Positions 47,138-59,183 of a stretch of DNA of 64,000 nucleotides are shown piece after piece (the first letter of the stretch is position 1; each line of letters starts with the position of its first letter). This DNA is from Vicia villosa (Eukaryota; Streptophyta; Magnoliopsida; Fabales; Fabaceae). The stretch spans positions 806,001 through 870,000 of the forward strand of contig NW_026705209.1 of NCBI RefSeq assembly GCF_029867415.1, in the 5' to 3' direction. Made by a program: the position numbers and the translations under genes. The notes beneath the pieces were generated by a model, which did no database searches, had not been told where the DNA came from, and worked only from the letters and a program-made list of their open reading frames with translations.

Positions 47138-47236
47138 ACTTTTGCCTGGACAAATTCTCTTGAATTTTATTTTGGAGTCCAGCGGGATGCCCTAACTTTT
47201 GCCTAAGTCACTTATTTCAAGTTTTTGACTTAGCGG
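47138..47236 (-). other. Two bipartite hairpins of the post-integrase family in Ogre-2
   Basis: 47146-47182: outer stem CTGGAC/GTCCAG, inner stem AAATTC/GAATTT. 47203-47233: outer stem CTAAGTCA/TGACTTAG, inner stem CTT/AAG. Both are preceded by CCCTAACTTTTGC, and the first tail reads AGCGGGA. Same layout as 12930-13088 in Ogre-1. Confidence 0.75.
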
Positions 47237-48030
47237 GCTTTCTTTTTTTTATTCACTTTTTGAACAAGTCGTGTGATCTTGCGTTGCTCTCGATTTGTTT
47301 GAAATATTGTGACTGCCTCATTCTCTGATTGATGAGGGATAACCATTGAGGCATCGTCCTCTTTTGACCTCTTGATGGAATAAGGATAATCATTGCGGTT
47401 TTGACATTCCTCAACCTTTGGAGGATAACCCTTGTTGTATCCTTAGATTCATACCTTTTTGGTGAGTTCTGAACACTCGATCAAGTTAAATGAACACTAC
47501 CCTGCCCCAAGGTTAAAATAAGGGTTTTTTATGATTAGAAAAGAAACTCCTTCTTCAAGGCTCAAAAGGGTTAACGAGGGTCTATCTCCCTTATATCTCC
47601 GGTGTTTGGGGATTTGAAACAATGCCTGTACATCCTCAGTAGGGTTTTTATTCGAAAACACATGATTAGAGATTTTTCATTTTTATCTTTCATCATTCTC
47701 CCTCAGCTTTTTGCATAAGCAAGCAATTAGTAAAGTTGGTATCGTAATGCCAAAACATTTTATGAGTGATAACGAATGGATTACTTCAAGACAAACATAG
47801 ACAATGTATTATGATTTTCATTCAGAAATTAGCAAGTTTTTACATGTTATTGATGCTTAAACACACAAATGAAAAATTACAATGAGAATGCAGTAAGGAA
47901 CTAAATGGGTGTCGTTGTTGAGGAGACTTGACTCCGTCTGGACTTGTTGAGCTTGAATACTTTCTGCAGTTCCTTCCAAACACTTCAGATTACTTCAAAA
48001 GAGAACTCCAACAAAGTCACCCATGAGTTG
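47237..48030 (-). other. Ogre-2 interior without recognised coding sequence
   Basis: This is where pol would end in an autonomous relative, yet no RT, RNase H or integrase motif is visible in any frame. Confidence 0.55.
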
Positions 48031-48037
48031 TAAACTT

Positions 48038-48660
48038 TTGCCTTGCTTTAGGGATTCGAGCAATGCGAGGGATGCAATGCTCAAGATAAGAGTATGTCTT
48101 GCTTATCCCTCGTGCGGGAGCCCCAAGCATAGTTGCTAGAGTAGTAATCGCCATCATAAATGGAAAGAATCTGGTATGGTCATCAAACTCAAGAGAGCTA
48201 CTTGTGGTGAAGAAGACCCAAAACACGAATCTTAAACCAATTGAAATTCTGACAAACGAGGAAGCAACTGGGCACAAGGCAATAGAATCACATCAATTTG
48301 TTTCTCACATTATTTTTCTCTCTGTTAACAAGCAAGGGCCACTGAGAGGGAAATCATGAGAAAAAGCAACCGAGATATGAAGTAGAACCTTGAGGATGAG
48401 AAGCATTATGAAGAACACTCCCGATTACCGCACGGAAGAAGATTCTGACGAAGTCACATAGGAATTTGAAATGCTTTTAGGGATTCGAGCAATGCAAATG
48501 GCGCAATGCTCAAGATAAGAGTACGTCTTGCTTATCCCTCGTGCGGGAGCCCCAAGCATAGTCGTTAGAGTAGTAATTGCCATCCTAAATGGAAGAACCT
48601 TGCATGGTCATCAAACTTGGAGAAGCCATCTGTTGTAAGGAAAGACCAAAACACCAACTG
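48038..48660 (-). repeat. Internal direct duplication in Ogre-2
   Basis: About 190 bp starting TTAGGGATTCGAGCAATGC at about 48047 is repeated from about 48477, sharing CTTATCCCTCGTGCGGGAGC and CCCCAAGCATAGT, with about 15% difference. The intervening DNA is unique. Confidence 0.8.
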
Positions 48661-48945
48661 AAACACCAACCCTCAACGGATACAACTGAGCACAAGAACC
48701 TTGAGAATGAGAGATGCTTCTACATAACATCTTGATCCTCTTTTTTTTTTTGGGAAAAGATTATGACGAAGTTGCTCGAGAATTTGTGGTGCTTTTATTA
48801 TTATCATACCAACCAACTCAGACAAGGAAGTAGCCTTCAACAAAATACGGAAATGAAATGATGATTGCCAATGTTGAGGAGCCTTGACTCCATTTGGGCT
48901 TATTCTTTTTTTTTTCTGAACACTTTCTGGAATGCGGGCATTCAC

Positions 48946-50040
48946 TTATGCATGAACTCTTCGTTTTATGCGCAGGCCGTTCGGAGTGAATGACATTACT
49001 TTGGAGTCAATGAGATCTTGGACTTTGTGTTTCAAAATATTACAATCCTCAGTTGAATGTCCAGATGTCCCAGAATGGTACTCACACCATGCATTTAAGT
49101 CATATCCTTGAGGAATTGGTATTGGAGGGGGCTTAAACTCCCTTAGTTGGACCAAAGAATCCTTGAGCAAACGAGAAAGCAGCTGACTATAGGTCATAGG
49201 AATTGGGTCAATCCTTCTTGGTGGTCTCCTTGGCATTTGTGGACCCTGCTGATGGCAATGATTCCAGTACCCATTCTGTTCAGGTGTCTTCCTCTTTTGA
49301 TTTGGCTGAGAAACAAATGGAGACTGATGAGGTGGGAAACCTGGAACCCAAGACGGTGCATTATGCTTCTGATTTGAAGTAGATCTGACATAGAAGTATG
49401 AATCAACCTTTTCTTCCACCGCAGTTGGAACCCCATTTCCTCGAACAAACATACCCTCGGGGGTGAACAAAATCACTTTTGAATCAATGAGATCTTGAAT
49501 TTGCTGCTTCAGCGCCCTACAATTCTCAATATCATGACCAGGTGCCCCAGAATGGAACTCACATCGGGCATTGGCATCAAAGGTGGGGGGAAGCTTCTCA
49601 GGCGTAGCCAATTCTCGTAGCTCAACCAACTGAAGCTCCAGCAAACGGGGAAGTAACTGAGCGTAAGGCATCGGGATAGGATTGAGAATTCTCCGAGGTA
49701 TCTTAGGCTTTTTCCCACATATTTGGCCTCCTTGAAGAACAGATTGGCATGGAGGTAATGGCACATGGAGTTGAGGAGGAACTTCCTGAGGTATTCCATG
49801 AGTGGGAAAGGATCCTACTGAAGAGAAGGGATCAACAACTTCTGTTGCAGCAGTAGGAACAACATCCCCTTCCTTTCTTAGTACCTTTTTCAGAACTTCC
49901 ATGACCAAACTCACTTGAGTCTTCAACTGACTGTTTTCCTCTTTTAGTGCACCCTGATTATGGACCAATTCTTGCATTTCCAACATAAGATGACCCATTT
50001 GTTCCCTCATCTCATCCATTTCCTCACGGAGTTGTTCCAT
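48946..50040 (-). CDS. Ogre-2 mini-Gag: coiled coil plus two zinc-knuckle modules
   Basis: An intact 364-codon ORF from ATG (50040) to TAA (48946-48948), the only substantial coding sequence of Ogre-2. Residues 1-55 form a coiled coil (EEMDEMREQMGHLMLEMQEL), like the Gag N-terminus of Ogre-1. Two diverged copies of the Gag C-terminal module follow: IPMPYAQLLPRLL with C160-x2-H163-x5-H169-x4-C174, and IPMTYSQLLSRLL with C319-x2-H322-x5-H328-x4-C333. Each module ends in QDLIDSKV. The capsid domain present in Ogre-1 Gag is absent. I infer an RNA-binding or oligomerising accessory that could join particles made by an autonomous partner. The duplicated module suggests selection for nucleic-acid binding. 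Confidence 0.85.
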   Translation of the reverse strand: MEQLREEMDEMREQMGHLMLEMQELVHNQGALKEENSQLKTQVSLVMEVLKKVLRKEGDVVPTAATEVVDPFSSVGSFPTHGIPQEVPPQLHVPLPPCQSVLQGGQICGKKPKIPRRILNPIPMPYAQLLPRLLELQLVELRELATPEKLPPTFDANARCEFHSGAPGHDIENCRALKQQIQDLIDSKVILFTPEGMFVRGNGVPTAVEEKVDSYFYVRSTSNQKHNAPSWVPGFPPHQSPFVSQPNQKRKTPEQNGYWNHCHQQGPQMPRRPPRRIDPIPMTYSQLLSRLLKDSLVQLREFKPPPIPIPQGYDLNAWCEYHSGTSGHSTEDCNILKHKVQDLIDSKVMSFTPNGLRIKRRVHA

Positions 50041-50988
50041 AGTTGATCTTGGAGTTGTGGCAGTGAGAAGTCAAATCTGTTGTTGATCTTGAAATCTGGA
50101 TAGAAATGGTCCCATAAGTCTCTGAAAGAACCATGAAATGCATGATAGTATGAATGCATGTTTCATTTATGAGAGATCCTAAAGTCTTTTCACACACTTT
50201 CATTCTTCTTTTTTGGAATTAAAGCTTCCTTTTTTTGTATAGAATATCTTTTCTTTCTTTTTTGCTTTTCTATTTCCTTTTCTTTTACATATCTTTTCTT
50301 TTCTTTTCTTTTCTCTTTTTTGGAAATAGACTCTAGGATCTTTCATAAATGGAGTGGACAAAGCAATGATGTTATGCAATGCAAAAGCATGGGATCCTCG
50401 GTCTATATAATCTTAGTAACCACTGTACAAACTTCTGAATAACTGATACAGGTCAAATATCACAGAATCAAAGGTCCGACACCTTTTTGAATACCAGGAA
50501 GACCAATAGTCACCAACAGTACCTGTCATGTATATCCCTCCCCACTCACAGGTGAATCTAGGTCAGGGTAGGTCAAAAAAGCCAACAGAGGATTGAAAGT
50601 AGGCGTAATCATACGACATTGCCTCTTTCAACCAAGCTCTGTCCGTGGATACATGATCGGATCAATCAGACATACGTCTTCTGTCCGTCATGGCCACTCT
50701 ATTCCTAGTTCCTAAGGTATCACTCATGGCCTGGGTATTGGGCCTTTTACCTCATAGAACATCCCACCCAACCTGCAAAACAGAACAGAAGACCCCAAGG
50801 AACACAGAATATAATCCATATGCATGATGTGCAAACAGAAATAAACATGATATGCAAGCAGAAAAATAAACATGCAAACATATATACAAGGTATAGACAT
50901 AAAAACAAATAAACACCCAGTAAATAAACAAACAAACGCAGGCTAGGATCGACTCGCTATGGATGGACCAGCAACAGGTCTAGCAACA
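50041..50988 (-). other. Ogre-2 leader between primer site and mini-Gag
   Basis: Includes a strong pyrimidine tract on + (50200-50330, repeated TTTTCTTTTC), purine-rich in the RNA. No other gene is seen. Confidence 0.6.
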
Positions 50989-51006
50989 TCCCCAGCAGAG
51001 TCGCCA
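50989..51006 (-). other. Ogre-2 primer-binding site
   Basis: The minus strand reads TGGCGACTCTGCTGGGGA two bases inside the right LTR. It fits an Arg tRNA 3' end with one mismatch by memory and differs from Ogre-1's site by one base. Confidence 0.85.
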
Positions 51007-51008
51007 GC

Positions 51009-54000
51009 TGTCGCACGCTCGCGAAAAAATGAACAGAGTCGCCACCAATATATTTATCCCATAAGGGAAAGGAATATCAGAAAACCTAACAAAGGAAGGA
51101 ACAGGGTCTTGCGACCAGAGAATCAAGGTACGGGAGTCGGTTACGCAAGGGGAAGGTGCTAGCACCCCTCACGCCCATCGTACTCGATGGTATCCACCTA
51201 TGTCTGTTTTTATCTAAAGGGTGTATGCTATGTCTATGTCTAAATGCGAATGAATGCAAAATGTAGGGAAAATAAAGAATTGTACTCGCACGGGCCCTAC
51301 CCCGCTGCCTACGTATCCTTTTCAGGAATCAGAGTTACCGTAGCTCGGCTAAAGATTTTCTGTTTGTTTTTGTGTTTTTTAGTTGGGCGGCGTTAACGCT
51401 CACGCTCTTGCATAAGGGACCGCCTAGGATGCAATGGAGCGGAGATAACTTGCCCTTAAGAAAAGAGAAAAAGAGATTGGTTTGTATCTTTTAAGGGTGA
51501 TTCCCTGATGACGAGAACCCACTACAAGGTCTCGCATCACTTCCTCACTTTTGTTTTAAGTCTGAACATTTATTAGGTTTTTTGAAGTGTTTTTGGTTGG
51601 TGTTTTTTAAGGGGATTTAATTTGTGACTTAGATCATACCAAAAGAGTTTTGTTTTGCATATTTAGAGAACGCACATCGAGGCCTACGCCACAATCGTTT
51701 CTCTAAACAACGGTTAAGAAATACATCGAGGTTTCACACCTCAATCATTTCTTCTCCGCTAAGTAAAGGAGATACAAAAAGAGTTTTTTTTTGTGAATAT
51801 TTAGAGAATGCACATCGAGGCCTACACCACGATCGTTTCTCTAAACAACGGTTAAGAAATACATCGAGGCTTCACACCTCAATCATTTCTTCTCCGCTAA
51901 GTAGGAAAGAACGTACATCGGGGCCTACACCCCAATCATTTCCTTCCTACTATGGAATATAGTAACGGTATGATCTTCATCGATATTTATTAAGTATTTT
52001 AAAAGTTGAAAAGAAAAAGGGGATGGTGAGGGAACTATTCCTAAATTCTAGTCTAAGTTGTCTATACAAGGGAATTAAAATGATAAACTATACAATTTAT
52101 TAACAACAAAAAACTATACATGGGATAGGTAAAAGAAAATCAATATGCGACAAATAAAATTGAGAACTATAACAAACAAACAATATTCACAAGCACACAT
52201 ACATCTATTAATTCTATACAAAAAACGAGACTAAAAAATTAATCCCTAAGTCTATTAGCAAGTTTTCTACAAGAAAATGCAAAGAAAAAGTTTTATTAAA
52301 AGGACTAAAACAATTAAGGAAAAACAAAAATCAAGTCAATTATTCACATAACCTAAAATCTCTAAAACAATTTTTTCATGTATTTTATATTTGAGTCAAA
52401 ATGAATTATGAGTTAAAAGGCAAAAGAAAACAAAATTTAAAAAAAGGAAGTTAGACAGCCTGGGGGTGTATTAGTAGTTTTCTAAGTGAACTAAATTCTA
52501 TGTTAAAAGGCAAACCGGGCCCAAACAGGGGGTGGCAAGATCAGTAGTAATCAGGCCCAGTTAGAAAATACACGGTGTGTTAGCAACTTGTAGGTGCAAT
52601 TTCAGAAAAATCTAAGCCCAGCGCGCGAGGCCCAATACTCACTCCACATTCAATTTTATTTCACTTAGAGTCAGCATGTGAGTGTAATTTAGACTATGAT
52701 TTTATCATGCAAAATGTGACATGGAAATTCATGTGAACATGTATCAATGGGTCAGCTTGGAACTTAAATCATATAAGACAAAATGAACCACACACCAACC
52801 ATGCCATGCCACCTATCACTTCAATAACATGAATGAGACAAAACGTGAAAGCATGCATGCCATGAACTCACGTGAACAGTGATGCAACATTCATCTTCTT
52901 CTCCGACGGACCAGACCGCCATCCATGGCGGCGCCGGCGACCGCCAAACTTCGACAGCAAAAATCAAGACCACCTCCTCCCTCAAAATTTCTCTCTGATT
53001 CCGAAAATGCAATTGGTTCTCATGGATAACACCTCTAACATCCTAACCGAAGTGGATCATAATCTTCAATTTACACAAAAACTTCCATGAAAGTAAAGAT
53101 TTCCGCACCACACCAATCCCCACGTCTTGTCAAATTTAAACACGCGTATCAGGCATTGGAAAGGCCATGGCCTCATGCGAACTGAACTATGGATCAAGAA
53201 CAAAAGAGACTAAACACGTATCGCGTTCAACAACAATTGCAGCAAGCACACATGCCCTACGCATACCATTAACATGCTGAGAAGATTTAGAAGCGTTTAC
53301 CTGGCCGAATCTTGATTCAAGAAGGAAGGAGACTTCACGCCGCTTCTTCACGTATTGGAGATAGTGATGAAGAGATATGGAACGAGTATGAAGCTTTGAA
53401 AGCCGCACTTAAACTTCCGTGTTTGAACTCTTGCAAAAGAAAGAGATATGATGATGAGGCTCCCAGTCCTGATTCTCTCACGTGATGATGATGGTGATGT
53501 TCAAAGTTTGAGGCTTGGAGTGATAGCGATGATACTCTGAATCTAAGACTTGAGAAGGTGATGAGTGATGCGTGATGATGATGATTAGAGGAGAACGAAA
53601 GCGTTTATGGTTTCCGGCAGTTTGTTACGGTGGTGAGAGGTTGTTGCTATGGTGGAGACGTTGAAGGAGAGTGAGGGTGGTGGTGGTTGAAGAGGAGTGA
53701 AGGTGGTGGTGGTTGAAGAAGAGTGAGGAAGATGAAGGTTGGTTATGGTGGTTGAGAAGTTTGTTATAGATGTAACAAACTCTTTGGAGGATGAGAGAAG
53801 AGAAAGAGAAGAGAGGGAATGATAGAGAAGAATTGAAGAGGGGGTTATGAAAGTGAAAAAATGAGAGGGATGTGAGTTGTGAAGAGTTTGGTTTATATAT
53901 GAAAGTGAAGGTACATGGTACATATGGTGTGGAGTGTTGCATTGTGGCTCTCTCTCCCTTTTATTTTCACGTGAACAGAGGTGTGCATGGTTTTTTATGG

Positions 54001-55735
54001 AAGTAGGTTGGTGAGTGATACATGTTTGGTTGTAAGACTTTGTTGCCATGATGCTTACTTCAAGTCCATACATCTCTTGCTATGGTACACCATTTGCTTC
54101 AAACTTGGGGTCATTGTGAAGGGGGCATGGAGTAGAAGAACTTTGGTGTTGAAAAGTATTTGGAATAGTGACTTGAAGTATAGTAAAAATAGTCATGAAC
54201 ATGTAATACCACCATTGCCGAGGATGTGCACGCGTGTGGCTTGACTTGTGCCTGGGAATGCCTTAACTTCAATCGCCTGGATGCATGACTTTGCAGCTTT
54301 GCTATTTTCTAACCGTACGTCCGAATGCCATGATATTGGTGTCGATTGAGAGAAAACATGGAGGAGAATAGTTTGGTATCGGTGTGGAGTTCATAAGACG
54401 CTTATAATTCTCTCAAACTAGCTTTGAATTCAGCCTGCCACATGTTCGCCAAAATGCCTTGCGTTTGCTTTGTATTGGTGCCCATGCCTTGGCCAAAATG
54501 TGACTCAGTGAGGTCACGACTTTAAGGCGTCGTAAATGGCTCAATAGACACCCAATTTGCTCAATTCTTGTTTCTATGGGTAGAGGGCATGGCAAATAAT
54601 TGAAAGGCATAAAGTACGCCTTCGAACAATATTCAGAATTCATTGGGACTCAATTGGAAAATGGCACGCCATGTGTTTGATCAAATGCGTCACGCTGCCC
54701 AGAAAACTTGCCCAGCTTTTTGCCTCGTGTACAGTGAGATTTTGCCAACTTCTCCCTTCAATAACTCTCAATCCATATGTCATATGAAAAAACTCCCAAC
54801 TACAACATTGTAGAGGGCTATGAGATGAACATTTTTGGTGTTGATCTTGTTTTGAAATGAGGCTTAGAAACACTTGTAAACTGGGCTCAAAGTCAGCTGT
54901 TTGACTATTTTCAAATTCTCAAAATTTTCTAAGTATGGAATATAGAATCAGTGTGTTTCTTCCAACTTTCCATCTTTTTATCTCTCTAACCAGGCCTCAA
55001 ATGAGAAAACTTCCAACTAGAGAATTGCAGAGGGCCATGATTTGAGAAACTTTCATGTTGAGACTTTCTTGAAACAATGCCTTGAGATGCGTGCAATATT
55101 GACATGAAGTGAGCTAGTCAACCAAATCTTCAACCTTTCAAGAATTTTTCTAAGTGTAGAAACTTCCACTTTTGGAGATTTTATATTTCAACAAACTTTC
55201 CCAATTTGGCGACTTTGAGATTCTCTTGACTCTATTTTCTTCTATTGACTTTTCTTGACCGATTTTCCACCACAAGTCAATATTTGAACAATTCTTCTGA
55301 TTTTGACCCAAAAGTCAATTGTTCTGATTTTTCCGACTATTGATGAAATTCTCGGTTAAATCTTTTCCAGTCAAATCCAGTCGAACAAACACATCCACAT
55401 AGTCAGCATGAGAGCTTCTCCCTCATGGAATCCACTCCTGATTAGATGTTGACCAAAAAGTCAACTGGTTGACTTTGGTCAAGAAACCCTAATGATGACT
55501 TGGGCAACCAAATGTCTATTGAATTTGTACCTCCTCACTAATGCCATGAACTGTGTGAAAACCCTGATTTCAAAGGATCTTGGGCAAGATGATGACACCC
55601 CATATTAGGCTTCAAATCTCTTCTTCTGATCAAGGACCAATGATATGGATGCATGCAATGGTATGACCTAAATGGATGTATGTTCATGAGCGGCAAGCCA
55701 TATACATAAGGGTAGGACAAATTTGGGGTATGACA
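51009..55735 (-). repeat. Ogre-2 right (5') LTR, 4727 bp
   Basis: Copy of 39361-44087 at +11648, with no difference seen in the compared lines and identical translations in nine open frames. It carries the putative promoter TATA at 53892-53899, the hairpin array at 51662-51951 and the PBS-like 11-mer at 51034-51044. Confidence 0.95.
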
Positions 55736-55740
55736 ATCTC
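55736..55740. repeat. Ogre-2 target-site duplication, right copy (ATCTC)
   Basis: Partner of 39356-39360. Confidence 0.93.
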
Positions 55741-58700
55741 CAACAAAAACAAAGAATTCTTGGAGGGACTTTGAACTTCCATAAATAGTTTAGGGCCAAC
55801 ACCTTTGTACTATCCAACGGAGGGCCGGATAGGTACGCCTTAAAATACTCATAGCAAGAGCTAACGGAAAAGCAGCCATTTGAAGTCAAAGTCCAAGAGA
55901 AACTATCATCACAATTCTCTATGATAGGAACCGTATCTAGAACTCTTTGTAAATCTATTACCTCCGCTGACAGCTGCCTCACGAATGCAGAATCCACGCC
56001 AGAATCTTCGCCTACAACTGCCGGACCAGAACCTGTAGCCGCTGCCTGCCCGAAGCCAGAATCTGCTGCCAGCGGAACAGAAGCTACAGCCGGCGAAACA
56101 GAATCAGCTGCAACCGCAGCGCCACTGTTGCTGCATCTTCTCTGCCGCTCCACAACTGCTACAGCCACAGCCGCCGGACTGTTTTCAGAGAACCAACTCA
56201 AGAGATTCCAACTCCAACCTCCATTACTAAAGCTCCCTGCAAAATAAATAGAATCCGAAAAATTCCCGGCTAAAGAGAATAGCAAAGGAAAAGATTCCAT
56301 AAGTGATTTTTGACCCGTCCAGGACGCATACCACAACGGCGTTGAAGCACCATTACCAATGTTACATTTAATAGCGCTCGAGAAATTATCAAGTAAAAGC
56401 CTCTCAAAATTATCCAAAACAATAACATCCCTCCACCAATGAGACTCCTTTTTAGACAAGATGGAAACATCCCCAATCATCACTTTAAGCCTCGTGTTAC
56501 CGTACCGAGCTTCTAACAAATCTTTCCATACCGTATCCTTTTCCGTTAGAATCCTCCACTTCCACTTACTAAGAAGAGCAACATTCATAATCTCCACATC
56601 TTTCACTCCCAAGCCTCCCTCCTTTCTCGATTTGCTAACCGTATCCCAATTAACCCAATGGATGGGTTTGCCAAGCTCACTCCCGCCCCAAAGAAACTTA
56701 CTTTGGATAGATTTGATTTCAAGCAAAACCTTCTTGGGCGCCTTATAAAAAGATAAAGAGTAAATCGGAATAGCACTAAGCACCGAATTAATCAACTCCA
56801 CTCTACCCGCCATACTAAGGTACCTTCCTCTCCACTTATTTAACCTTTTTCTAAGCATAGATAGAAGGTCCTTCCACATTGATAATTTCCTTGGGCTATC
56901 ACCAACTTTAACACCAAGGAACTTAAACGGAAGAGAACCCACCTTGCACGTCAAGAAAGATGAAGCCGCCTCCATATACCCCTCTCCCACATTAACACCA
57001 AAAAGATTACTCTTGTGAAAGTTAACTCTTAGCCCCGTCATCAATTCGAACCCTCTAAGAATGGCTTTCATACTCCATAAATTCGCCGTGTCACCTTCGG
57101 CCAAAATAATAGTATCATCCGCGAATTGAAGCAAATCCACCTCCTTATTCTCTTTGTAACTAAAGCCCCGAAATTCCCCTATTTCTTTAGATCTTTTCAT
57201 AAGAGCCGTGAGGACCTCCATGACCAATACAAAGACGAAAGGAGACAAGGGGTCACCTTGTCTAAGACCTTTCTCAACTACAAAGTCTTTGGTATTACTT
57301 CCATTAACAAGAATAGACAAGGAGTTAGTAAAGATACAACACTCCATCCACCTCAACCGCCGATCTCCAAAGCCCATCCTCTTTAAAATATATCTAACAA
57401 AGTTCCAACTTACTCTATCATAAGCCTTCTCAAAGTCGACCTTCAAAACAACGCAACTCCTTTTTTCTCTTTTAGCTAGATCCAAAACCTCATTCACAAC
57501 AAGAACTCCATCCATAATGTTTCTTCCTTCAATGAAAGCCGATTGATTTTTAGAAACAAGTTTCCCGACCACCTTCTTTAGCCTATTAGCCAACAACTTA
57601 GCCAAGATCTTGTACAAACTCCCAACCAAGCATATAGGCCGATATTCATGCAACGATTGCGGATTATTAACTTTTGGCACTAAAGTGATGAAAGCGGAAG
57701 TACAAGCTTTTATAAGTTTAGACCTTTCATAGAAATCTTGCACGAAAGAAAGGACATCCTCCTTTATCACATCCCAAAACATCTTAAAAAATTCTAACGT
57801 AAAACCATCCGGCCCGGGACTTTTATTCCCATCACACGACCAAATCGCCTCCTTAACCTCTTCCTCCGAAAAACTTCTCTCCAACCAACAAACCTCGTTC
57901 TCATCCAAAGAATTGAAGTCAATTCCCTCCGGAATTGGGCGCTCCAAATCTTCCTCCTTATAGAACTCTCTAAAATGCCTACTAACCTCCTCTTTAATAT
58001 TCGTTACCCCTTCTATTCTCCCATTAGAGCCTTCTAAAGAAGTTAACGCTTTCCTTCTATGTCTCTCCTTCAAAGAGTTGTGAAAGAATTTAGAATTCTT
58101 ATCTCCCTCCTTTAACCACAAATTACGAGACTTTAGCCTAAGCATACTCTCTTTAATATTCAAATAATTCCAAAAATCTTTTGTTGCCATACTTCTATCT
58201 AACACATTCTTACCAACACCATCTCCTAAATTCACTTCTATAGCTTTATCTAAAGAATTGATCTTTTCCGAAGCTTCTTCCACCTTCAAGTCGATCCAAC
58301 CAAAAACCTCCCTATTCCACACCCGAAGCCTCTCCTTAAGCTTTTTTAATTTCTCATTTAGCACAAAGTCTCCCCTTCCTTTCACTTCCAACTTTTTCCA
58401 TTCTTGTGTAACAAACACAAAGAAATATTCATGCTTAAACCAAGAGTTATTGAAACAAAAAGGTTTTGGACCCCAATCAATCTTTCCCACCTTCAAACTA
58501 ATTGGAGCATGGTCCGAAATGTCTCTTTTTTCTATCCTTTGGTCAACCACTTCCCACAAGTCTATCATATTCTTGGAGATAAGGAATCTATCCAATCTAC
58601 TCATTGCTTTATCATTATCTTTGAACCAAGAAAACCTCCCTCCAACACAATGAACATCTATCAAATCCATAACCTCCACAAAATTACGAAAGTCCTCCAT

Positions 58701-59183
58701 CCCTTTCCAACACCGATAGCCTCCTCCTCCTAACCTCTCCTCTTTCTTCAATACTTCATTGAAATCGCCAACCACACACCATTCCACGTTGGGATTACCA
58801 TGTTTAAGGTTAATCAATGAGTTCCAAATAGATAATCTATCTACCCTCTTACAAGGAGCATAGACATTAACAAGGTTAAACTCCTTTCCTTTCCAAGAAA
58901 CGTTTATACCAACGAAACCTTTATCCAAGAAACTATAATTAACCTCAGTTACTCCTTTCCTCCATAAGATCACCATGCCACCCGATGCCCCAACCGAATG
59001 ACTAGCCGACCAATCAACCTCATTGCTACCCCAAAACTCTCTAGCTAAAACATCATTAAACATGGATAACTTCGTCTCTTGTAAGAAACACACATCAATT
59101 AGATTTGATTGAATCAAGTAACTAACTCTTTTTCGTTTTGAAAAAGAGCCACCCCCTCTTATGTTAAATGAGAGCAAATTCAT
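55741..59183 (-). pseudogene. LINE-B ORF2: endonuclease, RT and start of zf-RVT, cut by Ogre-2
   Basis: About 1147 uninterrupted codons from ATG at 59183. The endonuclease domain (1-230) has all expected residues: N7, E36 (QETK), D140 and N142 (GDFN), D224 and H225 (SDH). The RT has SPGPDGF, EGRNI, QGDPLSPF, FADD (687-690, a common variant of YADD) and FLGVKVG. An Ala/Val/Ser-rich insert (about 55985-56183) lies between RT and the zf-RVT region, and the frame runs into Ogre-2 after CFCWR. The rest is at 38892-39355. The ORF starts inside the ORF1 stop (ATGA). It was open along its whole length when Ogre-2 entered, so it died by insertion. It belongs to plant L1 elements, which nick target DNA and copy their RNA there. 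Confidence 0.95.
55985..56183 (-). other. GC-rich Ala/Val/Ser-rich in-frame insert in LINE-B ORF2
   Basis: About 66 codons rich in A, V, S and G (PAAVAVAVVERQRR, AAATGSGPAVVGEDSG), much more GC-rich than the surrounding LINE. It sits in the variable stretch between RT and zf-RVT. No known domain. Confidence 0.65.

Larger units (their letters stand above)
39361..55735 (-). mobile_element. Ogre-2: non-autonomous Ogre-like LTR retrotransposon, recent insertion
   Basis: 16,375 bp: two 4727-bp LTRs and a 6921-bp interior, with a 5-bp ATCTC duplication. The minus-strand orientation follows from the primer site next to the right LTR and the polypurine tract next to the left one. The interior holds one intact ORF (mini-Gag, 48946-50040) and no protease, RT, RNase H or integrase. 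LTR termini, polypurine tract, primer site, the post-integrase hairpins and the 3' tandem array all parallel Ogre-1. LTR sequence and every open frame I compared are identical between the two LTRs, so insertion is very recent. Proteins for mobility must come from related autonomous elements. Confidence 0.93.

Noticed and set aside
55538..55735. ORF2 of LINE-B continuing to 55668
   Set aside because: The last 24 or so codons are Ogre-2 LTR read-through. The LINE ends at 55741 and continues at 39355.
39361..55735. Identical Ogre-2 LTRs as an assembly error
   Set aside because: The target duplication is perfect and LINE-B rejoins in frame when the element is removed, which supports a genuine insertion. 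Collapse of sequence differences between the LTRs cannot be excluded.
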